Shown one piece after another: positions 25,183 through 35,351 of a DNA stretch of 64,000 bases. Source of the stretch: Bryobacterales bacterium (GTDB lineage Bacteria > Acidobacteriota > Terriglobia > Bryobacterales > Bryobacteraceae); NCBI GenBank assembly GCA_020852755.1, contig JADZAF010000036.1:1-64000 (forward strand), in the 5' to 3' direction. Every line of letters begins with the position of its first letter. Within the stretch, counting starts at the first letter, position 1. The notes under the pieces were generated by a model. It made no database searches. It was not told where the DNA came from and worked only from the letters and a program-made list of their open reading frames with translations. A program made the position numbers and the translations under genes.

Positions 25183-26679
25183 TTATACCTTGGGGAAGCC
25201 GGACAGCCCCGTAATCGCCTCCACCAGGCCGTCCACCGTGTACACGCCCGCTTCCACCGTCACCTCCACACCCAGCCCCCGCAGCGTGGCCGAGGTGACG
25301 GGGCCGATGGAGGCAATCTTCACGCCCCGGAGAGCTTCCGCCCCCGCTTCCCTCACCAGGTTCTGCGCGGTCGAGGAACTGGTGAAGGTGACCCAGTGGG
25401 GCTTGCACGGGCCGGAGAAAACCTGCCGGGCCAGCTCGCCCAACCCCTCCGGCGCCACGGTGCGGTAGGCCTCGACCACATCCACCTGCGCGCCCTTCCG
25501 GGCCAGCTCCGACGGCAGCAGGTCGCGGGCCACCGCCGCCCGCGGCAGCAGAACGCGCCGGCCCGCCAGGTCGTGCTCCCCGAGCGCTTCCAGCAGGCTT
25601 TCCGCCACGTACTCCTTGCCCGTCAGGTCGACCTTCAGGTGCAGGTCCTCCAAGGCCCGGCGTGTGGCCGGGCCGATGGCGCACAGCCGGGCGCGCAGCG
25701 AGCGCAGATCCCGCTTCGAACGGTCCAGGCGATCCAGGAAAAAACGCACTCCGTTCACACTGGTGAATACGACCCAATCGTAGGTTTCGAGCTGGGCCAC
25801 CGCCCGGTCGAGCGCGCCGTAGTCGGCGGCCGGCCGGATCTCGATGGCGGCAAGGTCGATTACGTTGGCCGCCAAGGCCCCCAGTCTCTGCGCCAGGGCA
25901 TCGGCCTGTCCGCGGGCCCGCGTCACCGCCACGCGCTGGCCGAACAGGGGCAGCCGCTCGTACCAGTTGAGCTTGCCTCGCAGCCGGACAACCTCTCCCA
26001 CCACAATAGTGGCCGGCGGTTTCAGCCCGGACTCCGCCACCAGTTTCGGCAGCGTGGCCAGAGTGCCTGCGATGGTTTGCTGGTCCGGCCGCGCGGCCCA
26101 GCGGACGGCCAGAGCCGGGGTATCGGGAGAGCGGCCATGCGCGATGATGCCGGCGGCGATCCGGCTGAGCGTGGTCAGTCCCATGAAGATCACCAGCGTC
26201 TCGGCCTGTCCGACCTTCTCCCAGTCGATCCGTTCCGGATCATGGCCGGTGACGAAGGTAACCGCGGAGGTGTGCTCCCGGTGAGTCAGCGGTACACCGG
26301 CATAGGCCGCCACGCCCACTCCCGCGGTCACGCCCGGAACAACTTCAAAAGGAATGCCGGCATCGGCGAGCGCTTCAGCCTCTTCCCCTCCGCGCCCGAA
26401 AATGTACGGGTCGCCGCCCTTCAGGCGCACCACCCTCAACCCGCGCCGCGCCCGCTCGATCATCATCCCGCAGATCTCGTCCTGGCTGTGGACGTGCTCG
26501 GTCTTCTTCTTGCCGACGTAGATGCACTCGGCCGAAGGCGGCGCGAATTCGAGCAGCTTGACGGAGGCCAGGTGATCGTAAAGGACCGCCTCGGCTTGTT
26601 CGAGAACAGCGCGGCCCCTCAGCGTGATCAGGCCCGGATCGCCCGGGCCGGCGCCCACCAGGAAGACTTTGCCGCTCAC
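25183..26679 (-). CDS. hemD: Fused uroporphyrinogen-III C-methyltransferase and uroporphyrinogen-III synthase
   Basis: A 498-residue bifunctional enzyme. Residues 1-240 are SUMT/Cob[25 protein letters not shown]-type strand, [22 protein letters not shown] and [21 protein letters not shown]. This domain adds two methyls to uroporphyrinogen III on the way to siroheme and B12. Residues about 248-498 are HemD, which cyclises hydroxymethylbilane; the pattern [15 protein letters not shown] and [12 protein letters not shown] is typical. The fusion channels the branch point product. Its ATG overlaps the hemC stop by four bases. Confidence 0.94.
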   Translation of the reverse strand: MSGKVFLVGAGPGDPGLITLRGRAVLEQAEAVLYDHLASVKLLEFAPPSAECIYVGKKKTEHVHSQDEICGMMIERARRGLRVVRLKGGDPYIFGRGGEEAEALADAGIPFEVVPGVTAGVGVAAYAGVPLTHREHTSAVTFVTGHDPERIDWEKVGQAETLVIFMGLTTLSRIAAGIIAHGRSPDTPALAVRWAARPDQQTIAGTLATLPKLVAESGLKPPATIVVGEVVRLRGKLNWYERLPLFGQRVAVTRARGQADALAQRLGALAANVIDLAAIEIRPAADYGALDRAVAQLETYDWVVFTSVNGVRFFLDRLDRSKRDLRSLRARLCAIGPATRRALEDLHLKVDLTGKEYVAESLLEALGEHDLAGRRVLLPRAAVARDLLPSELARKGAQVDVVEAYRTVAPEGLGELARQVFSGPCKPHWVTFTSSSTAQNLVREAGAEALRGVKIASIGPVTSATLRGLGVEVTVEAGVYTVDGLVEAITGLSGFPKV

Positions 26680-27602
26680 TTATGCTGCTCCGGTATGGGA
26701 GCGCCGTACACTGCTTCCAGGATCCGGCGTCCGCCGGATTCGAGCAGCCGAGCTCCCAACTGCTCTCCAATGCGCTCAGCCTCGGAGGCATCGCCCTCGG
26801 CCGCATCGGCGATCAGCAGGGTTCCATCCGGGTCGGCCACCACCGCCCGCATCCGCAGGCGCTCCCCGGCAACCACGGCATGCGCCCCGATCGGAACCTG
26901 GCAGCCGCCGCCCAGAGCACGGAGCACGGCGCGTTCCGCCGTTACCGCCAGGCGGGTGGCGCGGTCGTCGAATCGCCCGCAGATCTCCCGGGCCTCGCCG
27001 CTCTCCCGCGTCTCGATGGCCAGCGCCCCCTGGCCGACCGCCGGGCACATCACCTCCGCTCGAAGCTGCTCCGCGATGCGGTCCTCCCACCCCAGGCGCT
27101 TCAATCCGGCCGAGGCGAGCAGGATGGCGTCGAACTGCCCCTCGTCCAGCTTGCGGAGCCGGGTATCCACGTTTCCCCGCACCGATTCCAGGATAAGGTC
27201 CGGGCGCAGGTGCCTCAGCTGCGCCGAGCGGCGCAGCGAGCTGGTGCCCACTCTTGCCCCCTGCGGCAACGCCGCCAGGCGCCCGCCTACCAGTGCGTCC
27301 AGCGGGTCTTCGCGCTCGGGGACAGCGGCGATCCGGAGCCCGGCGGGCAGTTCGGTTGGCAGGTCCTTCAGGCTGTGCACCGCCAGATCGATCTCCCCCG
27401 CCGCCAGCGCCTCTTCGATCTCCTTCGTGAACAGGCCCTTGGTTCCCACCTTCGCCAGCGGCACTCCGGTGATCTTATCCCCGGTGGTCCTGATGATCTC
27501 GATACGGCTCTCCACGCCCAGGGTCCGGAGCTTGCCGGCAACCCAGTTGGCCTGCCACAGGGCCAGTTGCGAGCCGCGCGAACCAATAATCAGCACGCTC
27601 AT
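26676..27602 (-). CDS. hemC: Porphobilinogen deaminase (hydroxymethylbilane synthase)
   Basis: Polymerises four porphobilinogen units into hydroxymethylbilane. The 308-residue protein starts [19 protein letters not shown]. It contains the central [20 protein letters not shown] with catalytic Asp, the Arg-rich [18 protein letters not shown], and the cofactor-binding Cys in [15 protein letters not shown]. Length and motifs are normal. It overlaps hemA upstream and cobA-hemD downstream by ATGA, so translation of the three is coupled. Confidence 0.96.
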   Translation of the reverse strand: MSVLIIGSRGSQLALWQANWVAGKLRTLGVESRIEIIRTTGDKITGVPLAKVGTKGLFTKEIEEALAAGEIDLAVHSLKDLPTELPAGLRIAAVPEREDPLDALVGGRLAALPQGARVGTSSLRRSAQLRHLRPDLILESVRGNVDTRLRKLDEGQFDAILLASAGLKRLGWEDRIAEQLRAEVMCPAVGQGALAIETRESGEAREICGRFDDRATRLAVTAERAVLRALGGGCQVPIGAHAVVAGERLRMRAVVADPDGTLLIADAAEGDASEAERIGEQLGARLLESGGRRILEAVYGAPIPEQHK

Positions 27603-28864
27603 TGCTCCAGCCGGAAGACCCTGCGGATGGCGTCGATCACGTGTACCCCTTCCGGCTTACCCGCCTGGCGGCGCAATTCCGTGATGGGGCCATGCGCGAT
27701 CTTGTTGACAATGCCGCGGGTCAGGGCTTCCAGCACCTCCTCCTGCTGCGGGGAGAGCGGGCCCATCCGGCGGCGGGCCTTGTCCAGTTCGACCCTCCGG
27801 AGTTGTTCCAGTTGCTCCTGCAGGCCGGCGATGGTAGGCGCTACCTCCTGGACCTTCAACCGCGCCAGCATGCGCTCCACTTCGTGAACGACGATCTCCT
27901 CGGCGTGATCGGCCTCCTTGATGCGCTCCCGCAGGTTGGCATTCACCACCTCCTGGAGATCGTCGATGTCGTACAGGAAAACGTTGTCCAGATCGTTGAC
28001 CGCCGGCTCGATGTTGCGCGGCACGGCGATGTCGATGAGGAACATGGGCCGGTTGCGCCGGGCCGCGATCACCCGCTGCATATCCTCCTTCCGCACCAGG
28101 TAATGCGGGGCGCCGCTCGAGGCGATCAGGATGTCCGCCTCCGGCAGCACCGAGATGAACCGGCTGTACTCGACCGGTGTGCCTTCGAAAGTCCGGGCCA
28201 CCTCGATCGCCCGCTCGTGCGTGCGGTTGGTCACCAGCACGCGGGAAGCGCCGGAGCGCCGCAAGTGCCGGGCCGCCAGTTCCGACATCTTGCCGGCGCC
28301 CACGATCATGACCGTCTTCCCGGAGAGCGATCCGAAAATCTTCCGCGCCAGTTCCACGGCCGCGAAGCTCACCGACACAGCCATCTGTCCGATGCCCGTC
28401 TCACTCCGCACCCGCTTGGCGACCATGAACGACCGCGCCAGAACGTTCTCCAGAGGCCCGCACAGCCCGCCTTGTTCCCGGGCCACGGCATAGGCGTGCT
28501 TAAGCTGGCCCAGGATCTGGGGCTCCCCGATGATCATCGAGTCCAGGCTGGACGCCACCCGGAAGACGTGATGGATCGCCTCCTTGTTGTAGTGCCGGTA
28601 AACGTAAGGCTCCAGGGACTCCGGAGAGACCGCGCTGGCGCGGCGCAGAAACTCCGCGGTCACCTGTTCCGGATCGGTCTCATCGTCCACGTCCACCATG
28701 ATCTCCACCCGGTTGCAGGTCGACAGAATCAGTGCCTCGTTGACCCCCGGAGAGGACGCCAGTTGCTTCACCGCGGCCGGCAGGTCGGCATCGGGAACCG
28801 CCAGGCACTCCCGGACCTCCACGGGAGTGGTCTTGTGACTGACTCCGGTGACCAGCAACTTCAT
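27599..28864 (-). CDS. hemA: Glutamyl-tRNA reductase
   Basis: NADPH-dependent enzyme for the first committed step of the C5 heme pathway. The 421-residue protein has the nucleophile Cys50 in [10 protein letters not shown], the substrate region [24 protein letters not shown], the Rossmann motif [17 protein letters not shown] and the C-terminal dimerisation helices. ATG at 28864 overlaps the hemX stop by four bases and begins [19 protein letters not shown], as expected. The order hemX-hemA-hemC-hemD is a permutation of the hemAXCD order of Bacillus. Confidence 0.96.
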   Translation of the reverse strand: MKLLVTGVSHKTTPVEVRECLAVPDADLPAAVKQLASSPGVNEALILSTCNRVEIMVDVDDETDPEQVTAEFLRRASAVSPESLEPYVYRHYNKEAIHHVFRVASSLDSMIIGEPQILGQLKHAYAVAREQGGLCGPLENVLARSFMVAKRVRSETGIGQMAVSVSFAAVELARKIFGSLSGKTVMIVGAGKMSELAARHLRRSGASRVLVTNRTHERAIEVARTFEGTPVEYSRFISVLPEADILIASSGAPHYLVRKEDMQRVIAARRNRPMFLIDIAVPRNIEPAVNDLDNVFLYDIDDLQEVVNANLRERIKEADHAEEIVVHEVERMLARLKVQEVAPTIAGLQEQLEQLRRVELDKARRRMGPLSPQQEEVLEALTRGIVNKIAHGPITELRRQAGKPEGVHVIDAIRRVFRLEQ

Positions 28865-29679
28865 GGCTTCAGCAGCGTCCGCAGTTGGGTATGAGCCGCC
28901 CAGGTGATCGCGGAACAGCACAGGGCGGCCACGGCCATCACGGCCGCCTTGCGCCCCCGCCATCCGGCGATCACCCGGAAGAACACCATGGCCATGTAAA
29001 TCAACCAGGTGACCACGGAGATCAGGATCTTCGGCTCGGCGATCCAGGCCCGCTTCCACTCCACGAAAGCCCAGATGCTACCCGTCACGATGGCCAGCGT
29101 GATGAGCACGAAACCAAAAGCCATCGCTTTGGAGATCAGGTCGTCGAGGGTCCCCAGCGGGGGCAGGCGATAGTAGAACTGGTGGGGCTTTTTCCTCTTC
29201 AACTCGCGTTCCTGGATCAGGTAGACGATGGCGGCCACGGCGGTGAGCAGCAGCGCCGCGTAACCCAGCAGCACCAGGACTACGTGCACCTTCAATAAGG
29301 TGTCCCGCACCGCCGCGCTGGGCCACTCGCTCACCGGGTTGGCCAGAGAGGCCATCAGCGTCATCACGAAGACCAGCGGGAAGATAAACACGCTGAGGCT
29401 TTCCAGCTTGTAGCGGCGGTACAGAAACAGGAACAACAGCGTGATGAGCAGCGCGCACAACGAGAGGGACTCGAAGACGTTGTTCGCCGGAAAGTGCCCG
29501 GTGATGATCCCCTGATCCACGACCGAGACGCCGTGCAGCACCGCGGCCAGGGAAAACGCCCCCAGCGCGATGCGGAACAGGTACTGGCGTTTGCGGATGA
29601 GGGTCAGGATCGCGTGCAGCAGGCCGAGCGAATAAAGCACGGCGGCGACACGCAGCCACAGGATGCTGGTCTCAGCCAT
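28861..29679 (-). CDS. hemX: HemX/CcsA-type integral membrane protein
   Basis: A 272-residue protein with about eight membrane helices of the cytochrome c assembly (CcsA/CcmC) superfamily. The conserved Trp-rich region is present but degenerate (GSIWAFVEWKRAWIAEPK), as in the HemX branch. In Bacillus, HemX influences the level of glutamyl-tRNA reductase; CcsA proteins handle heme across the membrane. Being first in the heme operon and overlapping hemA favours the HemX role. A TATACT sequence at 29716-29721 could be its -10 box, without a good -35. Confidence 0.85.
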   Translation of the reverse strand: MAETSILWLRVAAVLYSLGLLHAILTLIRKRQYLFRIALGAFSLAAVLHGVSVVDQGIITGHFPANNVFESLSLCALLITLLFLFLYRRYKLESLSVFIFPLVFVMTLMASLANPVSEWPSAAVRDTLLKVHVVLVLLGYAALLLTAVAAIVYLIQERELKRKKPHQFYYRLPPLGTLDDLISKAMAFGFVLITLAIVTGSIWAFVEWKRAWIAEPKILISVVTWLIYMAMVFFRVIAGWRGRKAAVMAVAALCCSAITWAAHTQLRTLLKP

Positions 29680-29765
29680 TGCAGGTCGGAATCCAGGGAA
29701 ACAGCGGTAACTTCCAGTATATCGCGGAGATCCGAATGTCCGGTTCGCGCGCTATCATGAGGGCC

Positions 29766-31175
29766 ATGAAAGCCGGGTTGTGCCTCCTTGTACTTTCCCT
29801 GGCCGCCGGAGCCCGCCCCGCCCCGGACGGGAGCTTCGTGCGGGTGAGTCCCCGCGACGCCAGGTATCTGGAACTGACCGACGGCTCCCCTTACATCCCG
29901 GTGGGCCTGAATATGATCGCTCCGCCCACCCGCGGCCTCAGCGAAGACGCTTCGCTCGAGGCTTTCGAAACCTGGCTGCGCAACCTCTCTTCCAACCAGG
30001 GCAATTACATCCGCGTCTGGCTCAGCAGCCCGTTCTGGGACATCGAGCACGAGGCCAGCGGTGTTTACGATTCCGTGAAGGCGCGGCGCATCGACCGCAT
30101 GCTGGAAATGTGCCGCCGTTACGGCATCCGGGTGAAGATGACCCTGGAGCATTTCCGCAGCATAGGCGAGAACGTGCGCCAGCCCTGGGCCGATAAGGCC
30201 ATTCATCACGTCTCCCGGGGCGGGCCCGCCAAATCCATCGCCGACTTCTTCGACGGCGGCGAGCCGCGCGATCAGTTCAGGCGCAAGATCGGGTGGTACG
30301 CCCGCCGCTACGGCGACCAGCCCATCGTGTTCGGTTGGGAACTATGGAACGAGGTCAACGCCGTCCGCGGCGGCGACTACATGGCCTGGACCGAGGCGAT
30401 GTTGCCGGAACTGCGCAGGGCATTCCCCAGGAACATGGTCATGCAGAGCCTGGGAAGTTTCGACGCCGCCCGGATCCGGGAGGCCTACCGGCGCCACAGC
30501 ACCATGCCGGGCAACGACCTCGCCCAGGTCCACCGCTACCTGGACCTCGGCGCCTCCCTCGAAATCTGCAAAGGTCCCATGGACGTCCTGGCCGCGGACG
30601 CCATTCGCGAGGTCAAAAGCTACGACCCCGGCCGCCCGGTCCTGCTGGCCGAATCCGGCGCCGTTGAACCCCGGCACTCCGGCCCGTTCAAGCTGTACCA
30701 AGCCGACCGCGAGGGCGTTCTGCTCCACGACGTTCTTTTTGCTCCCTTCTTCGCCGGAGCCGCCGGGCCGGGGCAGATCTGGCACTGGGATGTCTACGTG
30801 GCAGGGAACAACCTGTGGCATCATTTTGCCCGCTTCGCCGACGTGGTCAGGGACCTGGATGCTCCGGCCGAGGGCTTCGAGCCGCTCATGCTGGAGCATC
30901 CGCGCCTGCGGGTCTACGTGCTGAAGGGCCGCAAGAATACGCTGGTGTGGTGCCGCGATCTCCGCAATGACTGGCGCTCCGAGCTGGAACGGGGTGAGAA
31001 GCCGCAGTCGCTGCGCGGCCTGCGCCTGGACCTCGAAGCCGTACTCGGCGGTTCCGGCGCTCAGGCGCGGATCTACGACCCCTGGAAAGGGAGATGGTCA
31101 AAGGCTGCGCTGCGCAAAGGACGCCTCACCCTCCCGCCCTTCACCCGCTCCATCGTCCTGCGAATCACCCGCTGA
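29766..31175 (+). CDS. Secreted GH5-like glycoside hydrolase
   Basis: A 469-residue secreted TIM-barrel protein. A signal peptide spans about residues 1-18. The cellulase-like core shows IRVWLSSPFWD, FGWELWNEVNAV (candidate acid/base Glu196 in the Asn-Glu pair) and PVLLAESGAVE (candidate nucleophile Glu295). A beta-rich C-terminal domain follows. Clan GH-A enzymes of this type cut beta-linked glucans, mannans or related polymers; the exact substrate is not readable. ATG at 29766 has GAGGG just upstream. Divergent from the heme operon. Confidence 0.75.
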   Translation: MKAGLCLLVLSLAAGARPAPDGSFVRVSPRDARYLELTDGSPYIPVGLNMIAPPTRGLSEDASLEAFETWLRNLSSNQGNYIRVWLSSPFWDIEHEASGVYDSVKARRIDRMLEMCRRYGIRVKMTLEHFRSIGENVRQPWADKAIHHVSRGGPAKSIADFFDGGEPRDQFRRKIGWYARRYGDQPIVFGWELWNEVNAVRGGDYMAWTEAMLPELRRAFPRNMVMQSLGSFDAARIREAYRRHSTMPGNDLAQVHRYLDLGASLEICKGPMDVLAADAIREVKSYDPGRPVLLAESGAVEPRHSGPFKLYQADREGVLLHDVLFAPFFAGAAGPGQIWHWDVYVAGNNLWHHFARFADVVRDLDAPAEGFEPLMLEHPRLRVYVLKGRKNTLVWCRDLRNDWRSELERGEKPQSLRGLRLDLEAVLGGSGAQARIYDPWKGRWSKAALRKGRLTLPPFTRSIVLRITR

Positions 31176-31262
31176 TCGCGGCGTGCGGGGCGCGCAGCCA
31201 AGCCGGTTGGCCCTCACCGCCGTGGAGCGTGCCGGAATCTCTGTCTCAAGGCACAGCCCGGC

Positions 31263-32315
31263 CTACCCGCCCACGAACAGCGGCGCGATCGAGATCATGG
31301 TCAGGCCGGTGATGAACAGCAGCAGCATCAGGATGATCAGGTTCATTACCCGCTGATCGGCGCCCGCGAACTCCTTCCACACCAGCAGGCCCCACAAGGC
31401 GCTCACCATGGTGGCGCCCTGTCCGAGCGCGTAGCTGGTGGCCGGCCCGATCTGCACCTCCTCCGGAGCGCTGGCCGCGACGAAGTTCGCAATCGTCCCG
31501 GTGGCCCAGATCACGCCTCCCAGCACGCCCAGCAGGTGTTGCCGGACGCTGCCTTTGAAGAAGTCCAGGATCTCCACCGGCTCGCCCTCCACCGGCAGGT
31601 TCATGAAGAAGAGGTTGAACACAAAGGTGGAGAGAAAAACTCCCACCGCGAAGACGAAGCCGATGGCGTACGGGCCCATCTCCACGCCGCCTGGGTTTCC
31701 TTTTCCCATCTCCACCAGCGGGAAGAAAGACCCCATCAGCAGGCCGCTGACGATGCAGAGTATGATCCCCTTCGGGCTGATGCCCTTGGCCGTGGATTTG
31801 GTCTGCCCGGCTTTGATCCTGGCGCGCAGCTGGTGGCTGGCATGCATGCGGTATGCCACGGCATCCACGATGATTGCCGCCACCACGATGGCCACCCCGG
31901 CGAACAGAAGGATCGGGTTGCCGCGCGGCCGCAGGGCATAGTTCCAGATGACCCCGACCACCAGCGCCGTCCCCACGCCCACCGGGAAGGCAACGGAGAG
32001 TCCCGCGAGTGAAATGGCGGCCACCAGCAGCATGTTGGCCAGGTTGAAAACCACCCCACCCGCAAATCCGAAAGCGATGTTGCGCTTTCCGGTCTGCATC
32101 AGGTCGTCCAGGAACAGCAGGCTGTCGTAGCCCAGCGTTCCGAACGTGAAAGCGTACAGGGTGGCGGCCAGCAGCACCCCGAAGGAGTAGTCGTAATAGA
32201 AAAGTTCGAACCGCCACTTCCCGGCCAGCTTTTGCGTATTAGCCCAGGATCCCCAGCACAGCATGCTCAGGATCATCAGGAAGAGGGCGGCGCCGTAGGT
32301 GTGTGGTAGGACCAT
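31263..32315 (-). CDS. Inner-membrane transporter, ureide-permease/GRP-like
   Basis: A 350-residue membrane protein with ten hydrophobic segments in two repeats of five, as in the drug/metabolite transporter superfamily. CWGSWANTQKLAGKWRFELFYYDY near the N-terminus resembles the plant ureide permease and the glucose/rhamnose (GRP/RhaT) branches. Placed between a GH5-like gene and a phosphatase-superfamily gene, a sugar or purine-breakdown product is a plausible substrate, but the sequence does not decide. The ATG at 32315 lacks a clear ribosome site. Confidence 0.8.
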   Translation of the reverse strand: MVLPHTYGAALFLMILSMLCWGSWANTQKLAGKWRFELFYYDYSFGVLLAATLYAFTFGTLGYDSLLFLDDLMQTGKRNIAFGFAGGVVFNLANMLLVAAISLAGLSVAFPVGVGTALVVGVIWNYALRPRGNPILLFAGVAIVVAAIIVDAVAYRMHASHQLRARIKAGQTKSTAKGISPKGIILCIVSGLLMGSFFPLVEMGKGNPGGVEMGPYAIGFVFAVGVFLSTFVFNLFFMNLPVEGEPVEILDFFKGSVRQHLLGVLGGVIWATGTIANFVAASAPEEVQIGPATSYALGQGATMVSALWGLLVWKEFAGADQRVMNLIILMLLLFITGLTMISIAPLFVGG

Positions 32316-32437
32316 ATGGGTAGATCGAAAGCCGAGAGTACAACGCGCCCCGGCAAGGGGTCAAGCGGGCGGCCCTGACGCCCCGGCCCACCCTGGCCCA
32401 TGGAACGAAGGTGCTATCATGCCCCGCGGAGATCCTC

Positions 32438-33592
32438 ATGAAATATCCACCTCTTCTCGCATTACTCGCGTTCCCCGCTCTCTCGGTTCAGTTGCGGGGA
32501 GCGGCAGCGCCTCCCCGGCCGCAACACGCAGTTCTCCTGATCATCGACGGACTGAGCTACAGGGCCCCGGAACGCATCGACCTGCCCAATCTCCAGAAGC
32601 TGATCGCGGCGGGAACCTACTACCGGAGATCGCACAACATCATGCCGGCCCATCCCCGCACCGGCGAGTGGGCCAAGTACCATCGCTCCTCCATCCCCAA
32701 CCCGGTGATCCTCGCCGGCACCGTGATGCTGAGGCCCGATCAGCAATTCGTCCAGCACTGCTTCTTTCCAGCCCGCATCACCGCCCATTCCGCCAACGAC
32801 ATGGACTACCAGAGGCTCAACGTGGGCTTCAACCTTTCGTTCCTCAGCGGTTCGGACGACGACCCCGTACACGACGATCAGACCATGTACTGGGCCCTGG
32901 AGTTTCTCCGCCGGGCCCGCCCCGCCTTCATGAAGGTGCACCTCCAGGACACGGGCGGCGCCGGAATGGCCAGCTACAGCAGCAAGGATTCCTCACAACC
33001 CTTTCACCGCAACATCTGGGCGCCGGATTCTCCCTACCGCCAGGCCGCCGCGCGCGCCGACTCCTACCTCGGCCAGTTCCTCGCCGAACTCGACCGGCTC
33101 AACTTGAGGGACAAGACCGTGTTCTTCGTGACCTCGGACCACGGGCAGGCGGACGCCGGATGGCACCCCTACGACGACCCGGAGGGCTGGTCCATGCCCC
33201 TGGTTCTTGCCGGGCCGGGCATCCGCCCGGGCCAGAAGCTGGATTACGCCGAGCAGATCGACATCGTCCCTACCCTGTGCCACCTGATGGGCGTGAAGCC
33301 GCCGCCCAACGTGGGCGGCCGCATCCTGGCCGAGGCCCTCACCGCCCCGCCGGCCGGGGTCCCGGCTCCCCAACAGCACCTGAGGGAGTTGAACGAACTG
33401 CTTCGCGAGGCCGGGCAGCAGGCCGGCGAGCTTCGTAAGAAATCCCCGTCGAGCCCGGTCCTGAAGAGCTTCGACCGCGACTTCTACGGACTCGACCGCA
33501 TCCTGGAATGGAGCCGGTTCGGCGTCCTGGACAAGCTGATCGCGCACAACCGCCAGGTGCTCTCGAAACTCAGCACCGCCGCGGGAAGATAG
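32438..33592 (+). CDS. Secreted alkaline-phosphatase-superfamily protein
   Basis: A 384-residue exported protein. The core has two metal-site motifs of the superfamily: AVLLIIDGLSYRAP near residue 35 and FVTSDHGQADAGWHP near residue 235, then LAGPGIRPGQ and IDIVPTLCHLMGV, as in sulfatases and type I phosphodiesterases. The usual nucleophile (Thr, Ser or formylglycine Cys) is not obvious in the expected position; HNIMPAHPRTGEW occupies that stretch. It may be a diverged phosphodiesterase or phosphoglycerate-mutase-like enzyme. ATG at 32438 has GGAG six bases upstream. Confidence 0.75.
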   Translation: MKYPPLLALLAFPALSVQLRGAAAPPRPQHAVLLIIDGLSYRAPERIDLPNLQKLIAAGTYYRRSHNIMPAHPRTGEWAKYHRSSIPNPVILAGTVMLRPDQQFVQHCFFPARITAHSANDMDYQRLNVGFNLSFLSGSDDDPVHDDQTMYWALEFLRRARPAFMKVHLQDTGGAGMASYSSKDSSQPFHRNIWAPDSPYRQAAARADSYLGQFLAELDRLNLRDKTVFFVTSDHGQADAGWHPYDDPEGWSMPLVLAGPGIRPGQKLDYAEQIDIVPTLCHLMGVKPPPNVGGRILAEALTAPPAGVPAPQQHLRELNELLREAGQQAGELRKKSPSSPVLKSFDRDFYGLDRILEWSRFGVLDKLIAHNRQVLSKLSTAAGR

Positions 33593-33720
33593 CCGCAACG
33601 GTGAGTAAATCGGCCGTTGCCGGCCGCAGCTGAAGGGTGTGGTTCGATTTCCTTTCGTGCTGTTCCTGGTAGCCGGGTTGGCGAAGGGACCCGGCTCCTG
33701 TGTTACAACGGAAATCGCCA

Positions 33721-35295
33721 ATGAAGCGCTTCAGCCTTACCCTTATCCTGGCGGCAATCGCTTTGTTTGCGGGCGGCCCCGCCGTCCGCATGGACCGAGT
33801 CATGGCGGACATCGCCTTCCTGTGCTCTCCGGAATTGCAAGGCCGGGCGACCCTGCAGCCCGGCGCCGGCCTGGTCAGCCGCTTCCTCGCCGCCGAGTTC
33901 CGCAAGGCCGGTCTTAAGCCCTTTGACGGCAAGGAGTACTTGCAGGAATTCCGCCTGGTTACCACGGTCCTCGACCGCTCGGCCAGCCGCCTGGTACTGG
34001 ATCGCGACGGCAGTCGCGAAATCCTGAAGCCCGGCGAGGGCTTCCAGGGCGGGTTCAAGGAGGATGTCCGGTTAAAGGCCGGGATGGTCTTCGCCGGCTA
34101 CGGGATCACCGCTCCGGAGTATGGGTATGACGACTACGCGGGCCTCGACGTGCGGGGCAAGGTCGCGGTGATTTTGAGCGGCGAGCCGCGGCAGGAGCAG
34201 CCCGCGGGAGCGTTTCGGGGCAGCGGCCTGACCGTGCATTCGGCGGTACGCGTCAAACGCATGAACGCGCAGACCCACGGGGCCGCCGCGGTGGTAGTGC
34301 TGCCGGCCTCCGCAAGGCCCCGGCCGGCAGCGGCCGGAACACCGCGAACGAGCACGCCTCCGGCGGCCCCGGGCAGTCCCGCCCTGCCCCGGGGGTGGGC
34401 GTCGGTGGTCTACGACGAGGAGATCGCCATCCCCCTGCTCGACTTGAACACCCGCGCCGCGGGCCGGGTATTACCCGGCTACCGGCAATTGCAGGAGCGG
34501 ATTGATGCCGCCGGCAAACCGGCCTCCCGGGAGGTACCGGGAACCCTGGAAGTGGAACTGGTTCAGAAAGAGCGCCAGTCCGGGACGACGTCGAACGTCA
34601 TCGGCGTGATGGAAGGGAGCGACCCCCGGCTCAAGAGCGAGGCCATAATCCTGAGCGCCCATTACGACCACCTGCCTTCTCAGGGCGAGGCGGTTTACCC
34701 GGGCGCGAACGACAATGCCTCCGGCGTAGCCGCCATCCTGGAGTTGGCCCGCCTGGCCGCGGAACACAAGGTGAAGCCGAAGCGGACCCTGGTATTCATC
34801 GCGTTCGGAGCCGAGGAGAACGGCTTGATCGGAGCGTACCACTACGCCGCCCATCCGGTGCTGCCGCTCGGCGGCACGCGCGCGGTGCTGAACCTCGACA
34901 TGATCGGCCGCGATGAGGCCCATATCCCCAGAACGGAAGGCCGGGTTGAGATCCCCGCCCGCACCTCGGACCTGATGAACCTTGCGGGCGGCGCCTGGTC
35001 GCCGGCACTGGCCGCCTCGGCGCGCCGCATCGCCGCCGGCCTGGGCCTGCGCATCGACTCCAAGTACGATGCCGACGCCAGCCAGAGTGTGCTGTGGCGC
35101 TCCGATCACTTTCCGTTTCTGGTGCAGGGCGTTCCGGCGGTCTGGATCTTCGCGGGCTTCCACCCGGGCTACCACGAGGTTTCCGACACTCCGGAGAAAC
35201 TGAACCTGGCCAAGATGGAGAAGATCATCCGCTTGACCTATGCGCTGGCCCTGCAACTGGCCGGCGCCTCGAAGCCCCCGGCCTTCCGGGCGGAG
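33721..35295 (+). CDS. Secreted M28-family zinc aminopeptidase with PA domain
   Basis: A 525-residue exported peptidase. After the signal peptide comes a helical region, then a protease-associated insert (about 115-270, including AGYGITAPEYGYDDYAGLDVRGKVAVIL). The catalytic M28 domain has zinc ligands in AHYDHLP, GANDNASGVAAILELAR, FGAEENGLIGAYHY, LDMIGRD and a C-terminal His in FHPGYHEVSDTPEKLN. It removes N-terminal residues from peptides in the periplasm or outside. The stop codon closes at 35298 if the terminal TAA is counted. A Pro/Ala/Thr-rich loop lies at about 200-230. Confidence 0.9.
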
Positions 35296-35351
35296 TAACT
35301 TGCCCTTCTCTGTGACCTCGGCGCTTCCGATGTCGGACCGAGCCTGACTCC

